Notes under the pieces: generated by a model
The model's input: the letters and a program-made list of their open reading frames with translations, nothing else
Told to the model about the DNA's origin: nothing
Database searches by the model: none
Program-made: the position numbers and the translations under genes
Part shown: piece after piece, positions 38,393-51,080 of the stretch
How the letters are laid out: each line of letters starts with the position of its first letter
How positions within the stretch are numbered: the stretch's first letter is position 1
Assembly: GCF_008831285.2 (NCBI RefSeq)
Contig: NC_045143.1
Coordinates: 4,287,503 to 4,351,502 of the forward strand
Source of the DNA: Nymphaea colorata
Taxonomy: Eukaryota; Streptophyta; Magnoliopsida; Nymphaeales; Nymphaeaceae
Length of the DNA stretch: 64,000 nt
Direction: 5' to 3'

Positions 38393-38475
38393 GAAAGCCA
38401 CATGTGGGCTTGTGCGGGCAGTTGCCCACACAGTCATCCCGAACATTTGTGTTTTTATATATGAGGTGCTCTTGA
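38393..38475. mobile_element. truncated relative of the hAT-like MITE at 33769
   Basis: The stretch gccacatgtgggcttgtg, ggcagttgcccacac and gaacatttgtgtttt aligns with the left half of the MITE at 33769. The outermost left end is mutated and no right end or target duplication was found. Confidence 0.5.
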
Positions 38476-38515
38476 AGCATTTACTTGTTTATATATGGTG
38501 CCCTCAATTATTTTG

Positions 38516-41500
38516 AAGTTTTTTCTTTTCCGCCTGATATTTTCGGCTGTTAGAGATCCGTCTTGAAGTTTGACCAAAGGGAAGATGCTTTAAACGGAGC
38601 GAATTTCGCGAAACGTCGCTGTACCTCAGATAATCCATCAAGCTGGTACTGGTACTGGTTTCTCTTCGTCAACCAAACAAAAAGGTTTACAGTAGAAGTG
38701 ATCTACTTGGCAGGTGTCGTTTGAGATCCTGCTCGAAATTTGTCTATGGAATCACCGATTCGAAGACGACATCACAATCTTGCCCAAGTACAGTTGAGTA
38801 ACTGTCGACTTTGAATTGAACCAGTGAAACTCTGAAGCCATTTGTTCGTTTTTTCAGAAAAGCACTGTGCAGCACTGAAGAAACTCCAACGTAATTACTT
38901 GGAAGTATTGAACCAGACCCACAATCTGACGAGGTTCTCCCATGAAAGTCGTCGCTCCATTAATGAATGATGACACGAAGGATAGGTTATTTGGTTACTC
39001 ACTGGCTGAACAGAGGGATCTATAACTTTTATTTCATGCAATTGGTATGGCTCCAGACTAGTTGATCGATCTTGGAGGATTAGTAATTGAACACAGCACA
39101 TGCCATTGCTGTCCATAACACTGAGGTCTGAGCCATTCATCATGAATTCAGAGTGTCTCAGACTACATCTGGCCATCTTTAATTGTTTCAGCTGGTCCAT
39201 GTAAGATTGGAGACGCCATTTCCATCTGCTGTAACTAGATTGTTAGAATTGGAGTCACCTCTAGTTGGTCTTTAGTCAGAACACACCTGATCCTGAACTA
39301 AGTCCAGGAAATGTACAATATTATCCAATTACGAAGAAATGGACCTACTCATGACCAATTTATTAATAAGGGTCGGTTGCCGACATGTCTGCATAATGCT
39401 CAGATGCAGAATTGAAGCAAGAGTGTACAGGATTATGCCTTGTCTTGGTTGGACTTGGGCAAATTGCAGTTAGCATAATAATTGCCCTTCTATATAGCAT
39501 CCGATCAGACATCAAGCTTGCCGATATAGCTAGAAAGTTTAAAGACTTAGTTATTGCTGCAAGAAGGATTTGTCCCAGTTTTATTACATTAATGGAAATA
39601 AGCGGGACCAGATTTAAGCTATCTAATGAAGATAATTTGGTTGTTTCTCATATTAACAATGGCACTAAAAGACATAAGTTTCAGATTCACTGGACAAGAT
39701 CTGGCGAGTCTCAGGTTGCGGCCTATCCAGTCGCGGCGCATGGGGCCAGTAATGGCAGCCACTTCTGTGGCCCAATCCTTGCTAGTAGGAGCTCCACAGT
39801 TTTCTCAATGTTGTTTGACATGGATGGGGCAATTATGTTTGATATAACCAGCTAGTTCCAGCATTGCACCAAAGGTTATGTCAGGATCAGGCCGCCTGGG
39901 CTCCATCTATATGTCCTATGTTCTAGTAGGGAAGCTTGGTCTAAGCCCCAATACATCTAACAGGAAACATAGGCTCTACTTTATCAATAATTGTGCTAAT
40001 TGTAGGTTGGAGTTTACTACACTCATTGGTGTCAACAGTCTGCATTTTAGGTCTAGGACTAGCTGCAGGGCATGGAAATTAATTTAATAGCTTGGTATCT
40101 GTAAAGCTATTCATTTGCTAGACTTAGTCTTTATACTCTAGACCAATGTCACAGAATTTAGTATGTGGACTCTCTTGGTGACAAGAATCTTGATTAAATT
40201 TGGAATTTGTCTTTGGAAAACATAGAACATCATCAGCTACGAAGACATTGTTATAATGATAGAGTTTAGGTGTTCTAGAAACAGTTGATATTGGTGCAGC
40301 AATATATGCTTTTTCAGTGATTCATATCGGTTGCCATTTGTAATCTAGATATATAAGAGCCGCTATCCTTTATCATTATCCAACACATCACTCTTATCTT
40401 CAATGTAATCTTATGGCTTTTTTCTCTCTCTGCTTTATTTCGATTCTGATGTCCCCAAATGTGGAATTTCTCTTGGGATCATCTGGGTGAGATCCCCATG
40501 TTCTTATTTCTTGAGTTTTGCTTGTTTTGCTCCATTTGCATGGGATGCTTTTCTATACAAGATTTATATCTTCACCCATATTTTTAGTCGTAATTTAAAA
40601 AGGTAACAAACTAAGTTTTGTGATTTTTTGGAAAAAAATGAGCCACACTTTTGAGAAAAACTGTCAAATGAGGGCCTGAAATGAATTTTTGCATTTTTTT
40701 TTTCAATATAACTCTCTATCACTGAACCAAATTTTTTATCATTTTCAGATAATTTGTTTCCTTCTTCAGGTTGACGAGAATTCTCTTAAAAGCCATCTTT
40801 GTGGATTTTCATGAAAAGGCCCATTACTTTTTAGGAAAAATATGTCGAAATATGTATGGTGCCTTTTGAAATTATAGGCAAAAGTGGAGTCCAAAGTTGA
40901 AAGATCTCTTACTTTCATTTGCCAATAACTGGAGAGGGCCTTCCCTTGATCGCATCATGATACCGGACATTGAGTTTTGCTACATTTAGTTATGGGAATG
41001 GAGTGAAATCTTCCATGAACGACAACAAGAGCTCCAACCATGAGAGCGCTTTCCATGTTATGCCCTTAACATGGGAAGCCATGTTCCCTTCATTAGGGGC
41101 ATTTCATTAATTTCATAATGTGAAATTTTTTTATACTTCATTCTTGTTTATAAGGAGAGGGGTCTTCCATTTAACTATCAGGGACTTTTTGGTCATTTTA
41201 ACCCTATAAGACACAGTCCTTAAGGACCATAACATATAACCTGCTTCGACTACCATCAAGCTCAAACAAAACATCAACTTTCAGGCAAACGAATGATAGG
41301 ATTAAGACTTAGTAAAACAACACACTTTTCACCTTCTCTTCTTACCAAATCTAGCATTTAAGCCATTTGTCTTCTAATGAAAGACTACTTACGTTGGTAG
41401 TATCTATATTGATAGAGCCACATATAAACAGGTGTAGGCGGCTAGCTTTGTAAGAAAATATTTATTTTTATACTGGTACTTTTAAAATTTGATTATTTTT

Positions 41501-41860
41501 ATGTAGTGTTGCCGCATAAGATCTAGGTTCCTCCCTTTATCACTGTTGGTTAGCTCCTACATTATATATATACTAACATGGTAGTCTACTAGAGTAGTGC
41601 TATAATTTGCCTCGTTTCACATGCCGAAAGTAAAGGATAAATGCAAATTCTTTCAGAGAAGGCATTATAGAAAACTGGTCGACAAAGAAGATTAAAAAAA
41701 AGCAAAACCAATAATTGGAAGTAAGTGAAAAAGCAAGACGATGAAATCCACGCATAGGGGCCCAATTATTAGTTGTAGGTTGATGTTTTTTCTGGTGAGA
41801 CATAGTCAGGCACCATAAATGCAGCAGTTGGAGCTGCTTCTTTCTCTAATTAAAGTATAG
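38516..41860. other. gene-free region with one long incidental frame
   Basis: A 147-codon plus-strand open frame at 39412-39855 has no recognisable domain. A stretch at about 40330-40520 (tataag, then a T/C-rich run) has the look of a retrotransposon LTR edge, but no primer-binding site, polypurine tract or reverse transcriptase was found. Confidence 0.4.
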
Positions 41861-42555
41861 ATCAAGTGGCGTGGACGATGGTGGGATTGGTGAGTATTTA
41901 TTGCCGATTGGCACATACCGAAGCAGGAGCAACGGTAGCCGACTAGATTTGTGTGCAGGGCGATGTCACATTGATTGCTCCTGTGGCCGGAAACGACCAC
42001 CGTATTATTGCCACATTGATTTCTTGATGAGGCCGATCGATAAGAAAGCGGAGCCCCACCGGAAAACTTCAAATTTCTTGACCTTCCCAACAAGTAGGGC
42101 CAATGCCCACACCGGCAGATGGCTCCCCTCATGCATGGTGGGCTCCCTTTGACAACCTCACTCTCGGGCCCCATGTTATGGTTAGGAAATAATTTCTCAG
42201 ATGGCGATGGTGTATGAGAGGCAATTTTCACGGTCGGCGGGTGGTCTCCTGTTCATAAATTTAACAGGACGAGCCGACCATCGAAGCCTTTATGGACAAG
42301 TCGGCCATGTCGACTCCAATTTGGCGGATTCATTAACTTGGGTGAGCCCCATCCTCGGGTCCCCCATTGATTGACGAAGTTTTGTTTTGCAGGTGACTCA
42401 GTTCTGCGAATTGAGCACCTCTCCACCGCCGGTCTATGGAACCTAGACTGGGTCGTACCGGCCATGGGATTGCTAGTTGTGCCACGACACGCCGATGTTA
42501 GTCCTCGTGGCTGGGAGGCACCGTCACATGCCAACTGTGTAGACGACTTGCTCCA
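41860..42555. other. GC-richer island of unknown nature
   Basis: Base composition rises clearly above the AT-rich flanks. Open frames exist on both strands (minus 42253-42633, plus 42371-42664), with an acceptor-like tttgcag at about 42387-42393, but no family was recognised. It may be part of a degraded transposable element. Confidence 0.35.
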
Positions 42556-42800
42556 ATCCCTTACTTTTTTTCTTTGTTTATCTAAAGGCATTTTAGTTAT
42601 TTCATATCCAAACACTGAGGTGGGTGCTTCCAAAATCCATTCAAGGATGATTTTGCATGTATAATTGGTAGATTGGAAGTAAAACTAAACGTGTAACTTG
42701 CATTTATTTTTTTCTTGATCTGGTTATTTTTCATCTTTTAAAAGATTCTTCTATACTTTTTTTTTTCTTTGTCCTTATAGAAAGTTTCATTATGAGTCAT

Positions 42801-42944
42801 TTGTTGGTAAGGACACTTTATGAGCTGTCTCAAAGATTGGGTCAAGTTCATGAAACACTATAACCAGTGTTTTATAAATATGCCCTGATATTTAAGATAG
42901 ATTTATGAAACATTCACAAGGTGTCCTTAATTACTACCAAACAA
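42801..42944. mobile_element. foldback MITE in array unit 1
   Basis: The left arm (ttgttggtaaggacacttta, tgaaacactataacc) and the reverse complement of the right arm (ttgtttggtagtaattaagg, tgaatgtttcataaatc) pair along most of the element. No coding sequence is present. Confidence 0.6.
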
Positions 42945-43254
42945 TCCCTTACTTTTTTTTATCTAAGGGCATTTTAAATATTTCATACTCAAACACTGAG
43001 GTGGGTGCTTCCAGCTCCACTCAAAGATGATTTTGTATGTATAATTGGTTGATTGGCAAGTAAAACGAAATGTGTAACTTGCATGTATTTTCTTTGTTGA
43101 TTTGGTTATTTTCATCTTTCTGAAGGTTCTTTTGTCCTTGTTTTCTTTGTCCTTATAGAAACTTTCCTTAAGAGTTGTTTGATAGTAAGGACACTTTGTG
43201 AGTGTCTAATGAATCTGTCTCAAAGATTAGGCCAAGTTTATGAAACACTAGAAC

Positions 43255-43432
43255 CAGTAGTAGAGCTACTTGTTGGCTGGGTGGGCTACTGCCCACGTTA
43301 CTCCATAAAAAAATTCATTATATTGTGTTAATTTCACATTGTTATGACTTTAAAATTTTATGCAATAGTCACACCAAAGTCGTGCCACCAATGCAATTGC
43401 TCCATGGATGAAAAATCTTGGTTCTGCCATTG
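43255..43432. mobile_element. hAT-like MITE nested inside a foldback MITE
   Basis: Relative to unit 1 of the array, 178 bp of extra DNA interrupts the foldback element. It is flanked by an 8-bp duplication with one mismatch (actagaac 43247-43254, actaaaac 43433-43440) and has inverted ends CAGTAGTAGAGCTAC and CAATGGCAGAACCAA. Size, target duplication and ends resemble the MITE at 33769. Confidence 0.75.
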
Positions 43433-44379
43433 ACTAAAACTAATGTTTCATAAACCTGCTCTAATACTTATGATAAATTTATAGAACATTCACAAGGCGT
43501 CATTAATTATTGCCAAACAATCCCTTACTTTTCTTATCTAAGGGCATTTTAGATATTTTGTACCGAAGCACTGAGGTGGTGCTTCCAGCTCCACTCAAGG
43601 ATGATTGTGCATGTATAATTGGTTGATTGGCAACTAAAACGAAATGTGTAACTTTTCCTGATCTGGTTTGTGGGCGAATCATTTCACATGCAAGGTTTTA
43701 GATATTTCTTATGGCCCTCATGACTTTGAAACATCCACATATTTTGTAAGATGGGCCACCTTAAGCTTAACTCTACATGTTTATTTTTCTCTTTGAACTA
43801 ACCATCATTTGAGCTCGCTTCATGTCACAGTAAGAAAGTTCTTGTCTGAAGACTGAAAATTTGGCAAATAGGCAGGCTGGTATGTAAGATATGTTAGCTT
43901 GCAGAACAAATATTGAAACCATTTTACTTTATGATGAGGAATCCTACGATGCCCAAATTAACTACATAATGAGTACTCTTATCAAGAGGAGAACTCCAAG
44001 TAAGCCCCAAAGAGAGCGACAGCATATTGAGGACTTTTTAACTTTTTTTAAATTATTACCTAGGAAACCACACCATTAAGGTATGTTTAGTAACATGAAA
44101 TTATGTTAGTGTTTTTCCAAATGATTGGAGCATATTTATAATCTGACTACTATCGCATGAATCTGTCTCAATCTTACAGCTTACTTTTCTGAATACTCCC
44201 CTTTTAGCTTGGTTAATTTAGGAAGAGTTTGATCTGGTTGGCTTGGAGGAATTGGTCTGGTTATTTCAGCCGATGGTACGTGGCCAAACGCTGGTTCGAA
44301 TCTCAAAGGAGCTGACACTTTTTTACAGCTTATAAATGTGAAATTTCACCATCATATCTCTAGCCAGTGTTCATAGAGG

Positions 44380-44607
44380 TATAGTTGGCAAAACCTATGA
44401 CTCGGACTTGGATTGGCAGATGACCAAGTCAACGGCTCAGCAAGTTGACTTGTCAACTTGGTTGATTTTTAAAATAACCATACTGCAGTTGAATCAGGTG
44501 AGTTAGGGCCTAATCGGACCGAGTCAAGCTGATTCAAGGTTGAGTTAGATCGAGTCAGGGGTGAGTCAAGAATGAAACAGGCCAACCCAGCCAGTTTGCC
44601 AACTATG
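44380..44607. mobile_element. MITE with YATAGTTGGCAA inverted ends, about 228 bp
   Basis: The left end tatagttggcaaaac is matched by the reverse complement of the right end, catagttggcaaactgg. Flanks catagagg and cctaaagg agree at 6 of 8 positions, compatible with a decayed 8-bp target duplication of hAT type. The interior carries repeated gagtca/gactcgg words and no coding sequence. Confidence 0.6.
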
Positions 44608-44615
44608 CCTAAAGG

Positions 44616-47600
44616 TAACCATGGAACATTGGGGGCCTACAGCCGATGCACTGAACACAAGAGCCCAAAAATAAAAAATAATGTGGTCGATCTTTGGTGC
44701 TTCGCCCTTTAAAAAGGAAAATTTAATCCGCTTTTTCCGGAAGACAAGTTGTTGGCAACTAGATTTTGGAGAATGAAAAGCCGGAGCAGTCGCTGCCCTG
44801 TCCACTGATCTGCCTACAGAAATAACTGGTCACCTTTTTAAGTAACATTTAAAGTCCTTCCATTTCATTCCAAGCTGAAAGAGGCTGGTGATAGCGAAAA
44901 GGCATGGTATATGCCGTCGCTGTGAAGCAATGGCCAGCAATCTTTTCTGTTCCAGCCTTGGCTTCTTCTGCTTCGAAATTTCTTTTTCTTGTGACATCAA
45001 TGAGCCGACAATGGATTCCCGTATGATGGTTTCGGGAGAACGGACACCCATCTTCTAGTGGACGCATGCCAGTAGAAATAATAAAAAAAGAATCAAATTT
45101 ATTACAGAATTTTTGTTTTGACGTAGAACCAGTTGCCCAATTATACTTTGGCATCAACAACGAAAGAAGTTAGTGCGTGTTATTTGTTATAGCTAAAATT
45201 TACTTTTTTATATACCTGAAAATTCTCACCGAAGAAAAAGGAACGAGTTTCGTGCTACATATTTACGCAAGTCAAGGTTCTAGTTTTGTTCTATTTCTAC
45301 AAAGGATAAGTAATAAATGAAGTGCATGAATGAACAAAGAATGTGGTACAATTTCAAGAAAATAGAAGCCATATCTAGAAGCTGAAGCTAAATCTACTTG
45401 AGCAATTAAGGGTGCAGGATTAATAAGTTTCTTATTCGACATAGACAAAATGGTTGTTTTCAGTAAGATGCGGGCAGAAAAGGAAGATCATTTACCTTTC
45501 TCAGTGTGTGAGAGAGACAGAGAGTGCTTAAATCTGAAGAGGGACAACTTCCCTGACATGATCGAAAGTGAGACTTCAAATCTTATGACAGTTTCTTCGA
45601 CCATGATCTGTTTTCACGTAATTAGTTACTTCGCGATCTGGTTGGTAGGTTCATTATTTTGATCTTAGACTTGTATAAAAACGGCTGATCTTCGTGCAGA
45701 ACGAATGGTTCTCGGGCTTCCAAATTCAATCTAAGCCGCTCCATATTCTGTCAGTTATACGAGATATTAATGCCACTTGCTCAACTGAAACCAAGATGAT
45801 GAGTGGACTCCCATCCTTCAATTCTCTTGTACTCATCCTAGACAGTCTTAAATGTTATTCCCGAACTATAATGCATGGTCATAAATTATTGAGACCCACA
45901 TGTCAACTGCTTAAATAGACTGCTGATGAAGGGATAAAATTTTTCTGCATGTTACCGAAGCTTCTTATTGTGGTAGTGTAGCATTGGCTTTCCTGTACCC
46001 AAGAAATTTATAAGCAAAAATTTGGTACGTTTTCTTCCTTTCCGTTGCGGCAATGAGACAAGATAAGCGTAGTAGTGGCACCAAAATACTGCGCACATTG
46101 TTGCAGTGCTGATATCCAATCCTAAGTACCAAAAACAGAAAAGTGAGAAGTAAACTGTCAGGGTCTTGAATTAGGGACATGCTCCTTTTCATTTTCATGT
46201 GTTGAATAATATTAAAAAGTTGGCTAATAATACCAAAATTTACGAACTTGCTCAACTTGTAGATATCGTTTTCTAATTGAATATGAGTGTCACTTTTAGG
46301 TCCCATTGTCCACCTAAAGAGCTCATAATCAATGTACACAATCCTTATATTCACTTAGTCCACTTATTTCGGGAACACGACGGTGAACATGACCACCAAC
46401 ATAAGGCCAAGACGAGGCCTTGAACAAAAGCATCATATCGACACCCTTCTCATCTTCTTTTCACCTGCTCACAATTTGTTTTAGCAGCATAGTATAGAAC
46501 TTTTTTACTACCAGTTCTCCCGGAAAAAACAGATAAGAAATACAGAATTCGTAGATAGCAACTTCAGTGTTGTTTGTCTCGATCACATGTTGAGTAACTA
46601 CAGGCAACGGATTCTCTTCTGTGATTTAACAGCTTACAGTTCTTAATTGCAATATATATGGCTGTGATAGTTTGTACTTAAGTTTAAAGGACAGCTACTT
46701 GCACAAGTGGAATTTGAGTAATTAAAGGTCGCACATGGAATTCTCTCCTGTGGTCGGAGAAAGGTCAACACATCTAGCACATTTACTTTCAAATGGCAGG
46801 TGGAATTCTCAACTGGTATCAGCAGGATGATCTATTGAGGCTGCAGGTTGCTTTACTCGAGATGGCAGAGTGGATGAGAAGGAATTAGTCAGTTTAGGGT
46901 TCCGTTCTTGGCAAATCTGACTGCAGATGTCAATGAATTTGGAAACGTCAAAATTGGATCTTGCCTCGTGGACAAGATCATGGAACCAAACCTTGAAAAT
47001 TTTGCACAGAAAGAGTAGAAATAAGATTTAGGATCATTAATGAATTAATCTATAGGCTGTTAGATTTGGCTGGGTCAATTTCTTGCATTTTTTGGACGGA
47101 CGAGCCTCATAACTGTCTTGCTTCAGCATCCAGACCTGTATATATAGTTTTCTATATTTAAGGAACAATCTGCTAAGGGTCTGCCAGAACCCAGCTTGCC
47201 AATCTGGAAAAGAAAAAGTCAGCGGCTGAAATTATTTTGATCGTATGGCCTGTGAATCTTCTGGGCAAATTTCACGGGGTGAAGAAAGCGGGGCTTGATA
47301 TTTTGATTTTTCACTAGCATATGAAATATCAGAAAATGATTAGTGCCCTTATCAACTAAAAAGAACCCCAGATACATTTTTGTGACCCTGGTGGTAGATG
47401 ATGGCGATCACAAATACGAAATCTTATGGACATGATCTGAGTAGAAGTAGTTTATATCATATGAAATATGACTAACAGGATTGCACTTGTTAATCAAGGA
47501 GCTCACCATCAAGCATGATAAGAACAGAAGCATGGTGTTTCACTGATAAGGATTTGTAGAAGCATTGACTTCACTTGCTACCAGATGCAGGCATGGCTGT

Positions 47601-47971
47601 CTAGCTGGTCAACTATGGATCCTCAGTGAAGATTTTGGCTGATTATACTGTCAAAAAGTGGCAATGTTGGTGCTTTTGAAGGAATCAGGTGAACACAAGA
47701 AGCATGCAGTGCTGAGCATTTTGGAAACACGTTGCTAATTCTAGACAATTTATTGTCATGTACTTAGGAAGCATATTTTTCAGCCTCTCAGAATGTGCCC
47801 CAAACTCCAGTACTTATCTGCCCACTTGACACATGGGAAGATCAACTAAAACAGTACATGCACGGATAATAATTTGCATGGGATACTCTGAAGAATGTAT
47901 CAATTATTTAAAGAAACAGTAATATAAATATAAATAAATATATATATATATACAATTATTTAAAGAAACGG

Positions 47972-48055
<84 letters not shown>

Positions 48056-49170
48056 TGTGTGTGTGTGTATTCACTGGTGTGCAAGAGTTCATCTGGACTA
48101 ATGAGACACCTAAGAGGGTTGCATTTTGAGGCAGCATAGCTAGTGTTGATGGGTGTCTCAATGGGTGTAAAGTCGGGAAACTATTGAAGAAGGGAAGCTG
48201 CAGCCTGCGCAGATATTGTATAACAGGATTGGAAGTCGAAGCATGGCGAAATGTCCTAGCGTTGCACCTAAACACATGAGGTGAAATATCTGCTATCTCC
48301 TGAGGTTTCTCATTCAAGTGAGTCAATACCATTAGCTTTCAATTAGAGTATGTACCATTAACAGGTGACAACAACAGCTTAATTGACAAGGTTAAGGCGC
48401 CTGTAGCGCAAAGCTTTTTGGCTTTTAGAGGCAAGATTTTATATCCGGAAGCAGATAAAGTAGGTTGATGATAAAACACTGTAATATGGTCTTACCATTA
48501 CCCATGGAGGCCATTAGTCTTTTGATAGATAAACTACTCCGTCATAACTGGCTCTTCTATCAGACAGTGAGACTAGTTTCTGCAAGATGTACATGGTTCC
48601 AATTATGGTGGATAAAATAAGTATTTAAAATCGTCTATCGAATATTTCACTGTTAACTAAACGGCAAATTTTAAGCTTTACATGAAAGAACGTGATGCCT
48701 GAAGGTGTGAATCGAAAGGTTTAAACCGTACGGACCATCAAATAATACTTGTTTACTTCGAGGAAATGCTATTCAGATTTGAAGAAAGATGAAGAAAGAA
48801 GAAAATGGGAGATGAGACAATAAATTCTTTTCCTCCAACCTTTAAGACAAGTAAAAATACACTATTATAATAACGTAGCAAGTTCGTTCGCATGATAATT
48901 TTGAGATCATTCTTTTCCATGGAATCCCATTTGTTCAGCTTTTGCCAGAAAAGCCAGTGCGGATTGAGAACGTCAGTTTTCCTAGCTTATAGCAAGAGGA
49001 ATCAAATGGGATTGACTTTTTTTCCAAACAAGCCCAGAAGCTGCTTTGCAGAGTTTGAACCCCATTCATCCTAAGAATTAGTTTCAACTCTACTCGTCAA
49101 ACCAACTTGACTAAGGCCACAAGGATCTAAGTCTGTCTCAAATTACAGACGCAAGATACTTTTGTACATG
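44616..49170. other. gene-free region
   Basis: No gene is seen on either strand. It contains a 26-bp direct repeat (caattatttaaagaaac at 47901 and 47953, 52 bp apart) leading into the (AT)n-(GT)n tract at 47973-48070. Confidence 0.5.
47973..48070. repeat. (AT)n-(GT)n compound microsatellite
   Basis: About 40 AT units are followed by a GT run. A shorter AT run precedes it at 47936-47952. Confidence 0.96.
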
Positions 49171-49179
49171 ATTCCACAA

Positions 49180-51080
49180 TTTATTCAATAGAAAAGTCAT
49201 CCTTTTCTACCACTTGTACATAACTGTCTAGCAGTTCGTTACTGCCACAACGTTATCACGCAGGAGCAGGAGCAGGAGCAGCCGCAACAGCAGTACATCT
49301 GTTTCTTTTGACAAGGAACGCCAATTCAAAAGAGAAGTAAAATCCCCAGAAATATCAAGCTGGGCCATCCATTTCTGCAAATTCCCAATTTTTATTGCCT
49401 TCAATCTGGCAGCATTCCCACACAACCTTCTCACCCACGTTAAAAAGTCTTTCAAAACCCGCCTTAAGCACCAAACTTGTTTCCTTGAAGGTCCACTAAA
49501 GCACTGCATGAGACAGGATGTTAGCAGCAGGTCAGAACGAGTGAAAGTGCTTTAAGGAGCAGCCTCGAATGCTTATTTTCAAAATTGACTCCATTGCTTT
49601 AAATTGTCCCCCTCTGCATAAGCAATAGTTTTACTGCTAGAGGACTGAAGCTAATAGATATAACTTAATCCAACCTTTCCTTTGATTGCTTAAAATTCGA
49701 TGGTTGCACAACTCCATTTTCATTAAGGAATAGACAGTTGTTAGATTAATAGGTAAAGGACTGCTCCAATAATTTTGGTTATCACATAGCAGTAATCACT
49801 AGCCAAATGTGTCCTTCAAATCATGTCCATGAACCAATCTGGTCAAGCACTAAACCACTCCACAAGATCAATAAGAGGAAGCAAGAATGACAATCAGGGA
49901 AACATCAACCAAGTTCAGTCCAAACCTCAGCATGTCATGCAATAAGAAACCATGCAACATCCTGCCATCTAAGGAAAAAATCAACGCTGCAATATGCTCA
50001 AGGTAAAAGTCAATCTTCTAGCATGTTGCAGTTAAACTACTCAAGGCTAAAAGTAACTCAATAATGTAGAAACAAAAATGAAAAAAATACATACATCACC
50101 TTACAACAAGTTCTCTTTTGAATAACAGCTTGTGCCAGTTTACTGAACAATAAATCAATAACAAGCTACTATGATCACAAAATTTGTCCTTCCATATATT
50201 CAAAGTTCTAAATATCTGGCAACAGAAACCTAGGCATTATGAGAGGAAAAACATTGCAGTGGTTGGAGACCTACTCATAGTCCCCACTTGATAGCAGAGA
50301 ACACTTTGCACTTCACGTACTGTAAGGACAGGCTTTTGCAAGATTACCGAAAAGTATTGACAGCACGTCTCACCCTCTCTCACCAATTGAAGATTACTAA
50401 TGGCTCTGTTACCTTCAAAAGGTGTCTGCAGGGGAATGGCTCTGTTACCTTCAAAACGTGTCTGCAGGGGAATGCCTCCGTTACATTCATATATTGCAAA
50501 GCACATTTGAACCTCAACATCGAAAACCATTAACCTTTGATGACTTTGATGCTATAATCATATTAGTAAGAGGAACCGTTCTCAAACTTTAGATGAACAA
50601 AAGCACTTTAGTCTGACGTTGTTGATTGGAGACATCTTTTATTTTAAGGATTAAAATTACAAAAAGCCACCAACTAACAAGAATTTTAGGTACCAGGCGC
50701 AAAAGGGATAATATATACATTCACTCTCATCCTTTTCAACCAAACAAAATGGCAAGACAAGAAAGATCATTGGGACTTGGGAGTCAAACTACATAAAGTT
50801 AAGCCAGAAGTACTTAACAATTAAGATAAACTGAAAAACCTTATAAATCGTGATATAATCTATCAATCAAGGAAGCTTACAGAGTGTAATTCCTACCAGT
50901 TTTAAGAAGAAAGAGAAGCATCTCATCATGTAAGGTCCTTGGAGACCAAACAGGAGACTGGGAGGCCTTGGCACCCACTTCTCCATACAAGGTTGAGAGT
51001 CTAGAGACCACCTCAGTTTGTCCACCTCCAGCACACTGAAATTCAGAAAGAACCTGGATATGCACCTTCATAGGAAGCAT
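49180..51080 (-). other. possible spliced minus-strand transcript, identity unknown
   Basis: On the minus strand, a candidate exon at about 51046-50912 lies between an acceptor-like TTTCAG and a donor AACTG|GTAGGA and is open throughout. Another candidate exon starts at about 49506 after CTCATGCAG and is open to TAG at 49228. An AATAAA (49185-49180) lies 43 nt further on, which is what a 3' end should look like. If the two are joined directly, the frame stops three codons into the second, making it mostly 3'UTR. No domain was recognised. It could be the 3' end of a small gene, a non-coding RNA, or chance splice-like motifs. Confidence 0.25.
50399..50492. repeat. 36-bp minisatellite, about 2.6 units
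   Basis: The unit aatggctctgttacc…gtctgcagggg occurs at 50399-50434 and 50435-50470 with one difference, and a third partial, more diverged unit follows. On the minus strand it lies in an open frame and reads as a 12-residue repeat (IPLQTxFEGNRA). Confidence 0.9.

Larger units (their letters stand above)
42557..43675. repeat. tandem array of 2.4 units, each with a foldback MITE
   Basis: The block beginning cccttacttt…aagggcatttt…caaacactgaggtgggtgcttcca recurs at about 42558, 42946 and 43522. Units 1 and 2 continue into tttgtccttatagaaa and then a foldback element (about 42801-42944 and 43175-43520) whose ends read ttgtt(t/-)g(g/a)tagtaaggacac and its inverse. Unit 3 is partial. The 388 versus 576 bp spacing is explained by the nested element at 43255-43432. 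Confidence 0.8.

Noticed and set aside
39412-39855. 147-codon plus-strand frame
   Set aside because: No domain, no splice context and no neighbouring exon; the translation looks like random non-coding sequence.
40330-40520. Possible solo LTR edge
   Set aside because: No terminal TG…CA pair, target duplication, primer-binding site or polypurine tract could be established.
44226-44325. tRNA or SINE promoter boxes (ggttcgaatct with an upstream ggtctggtta)
   Set aside because: A B-box-like word is present, but the stretch does not fold into a tRNA cloverleaf with paired acceptor ends, and no poly(A) tail or duplication follows.
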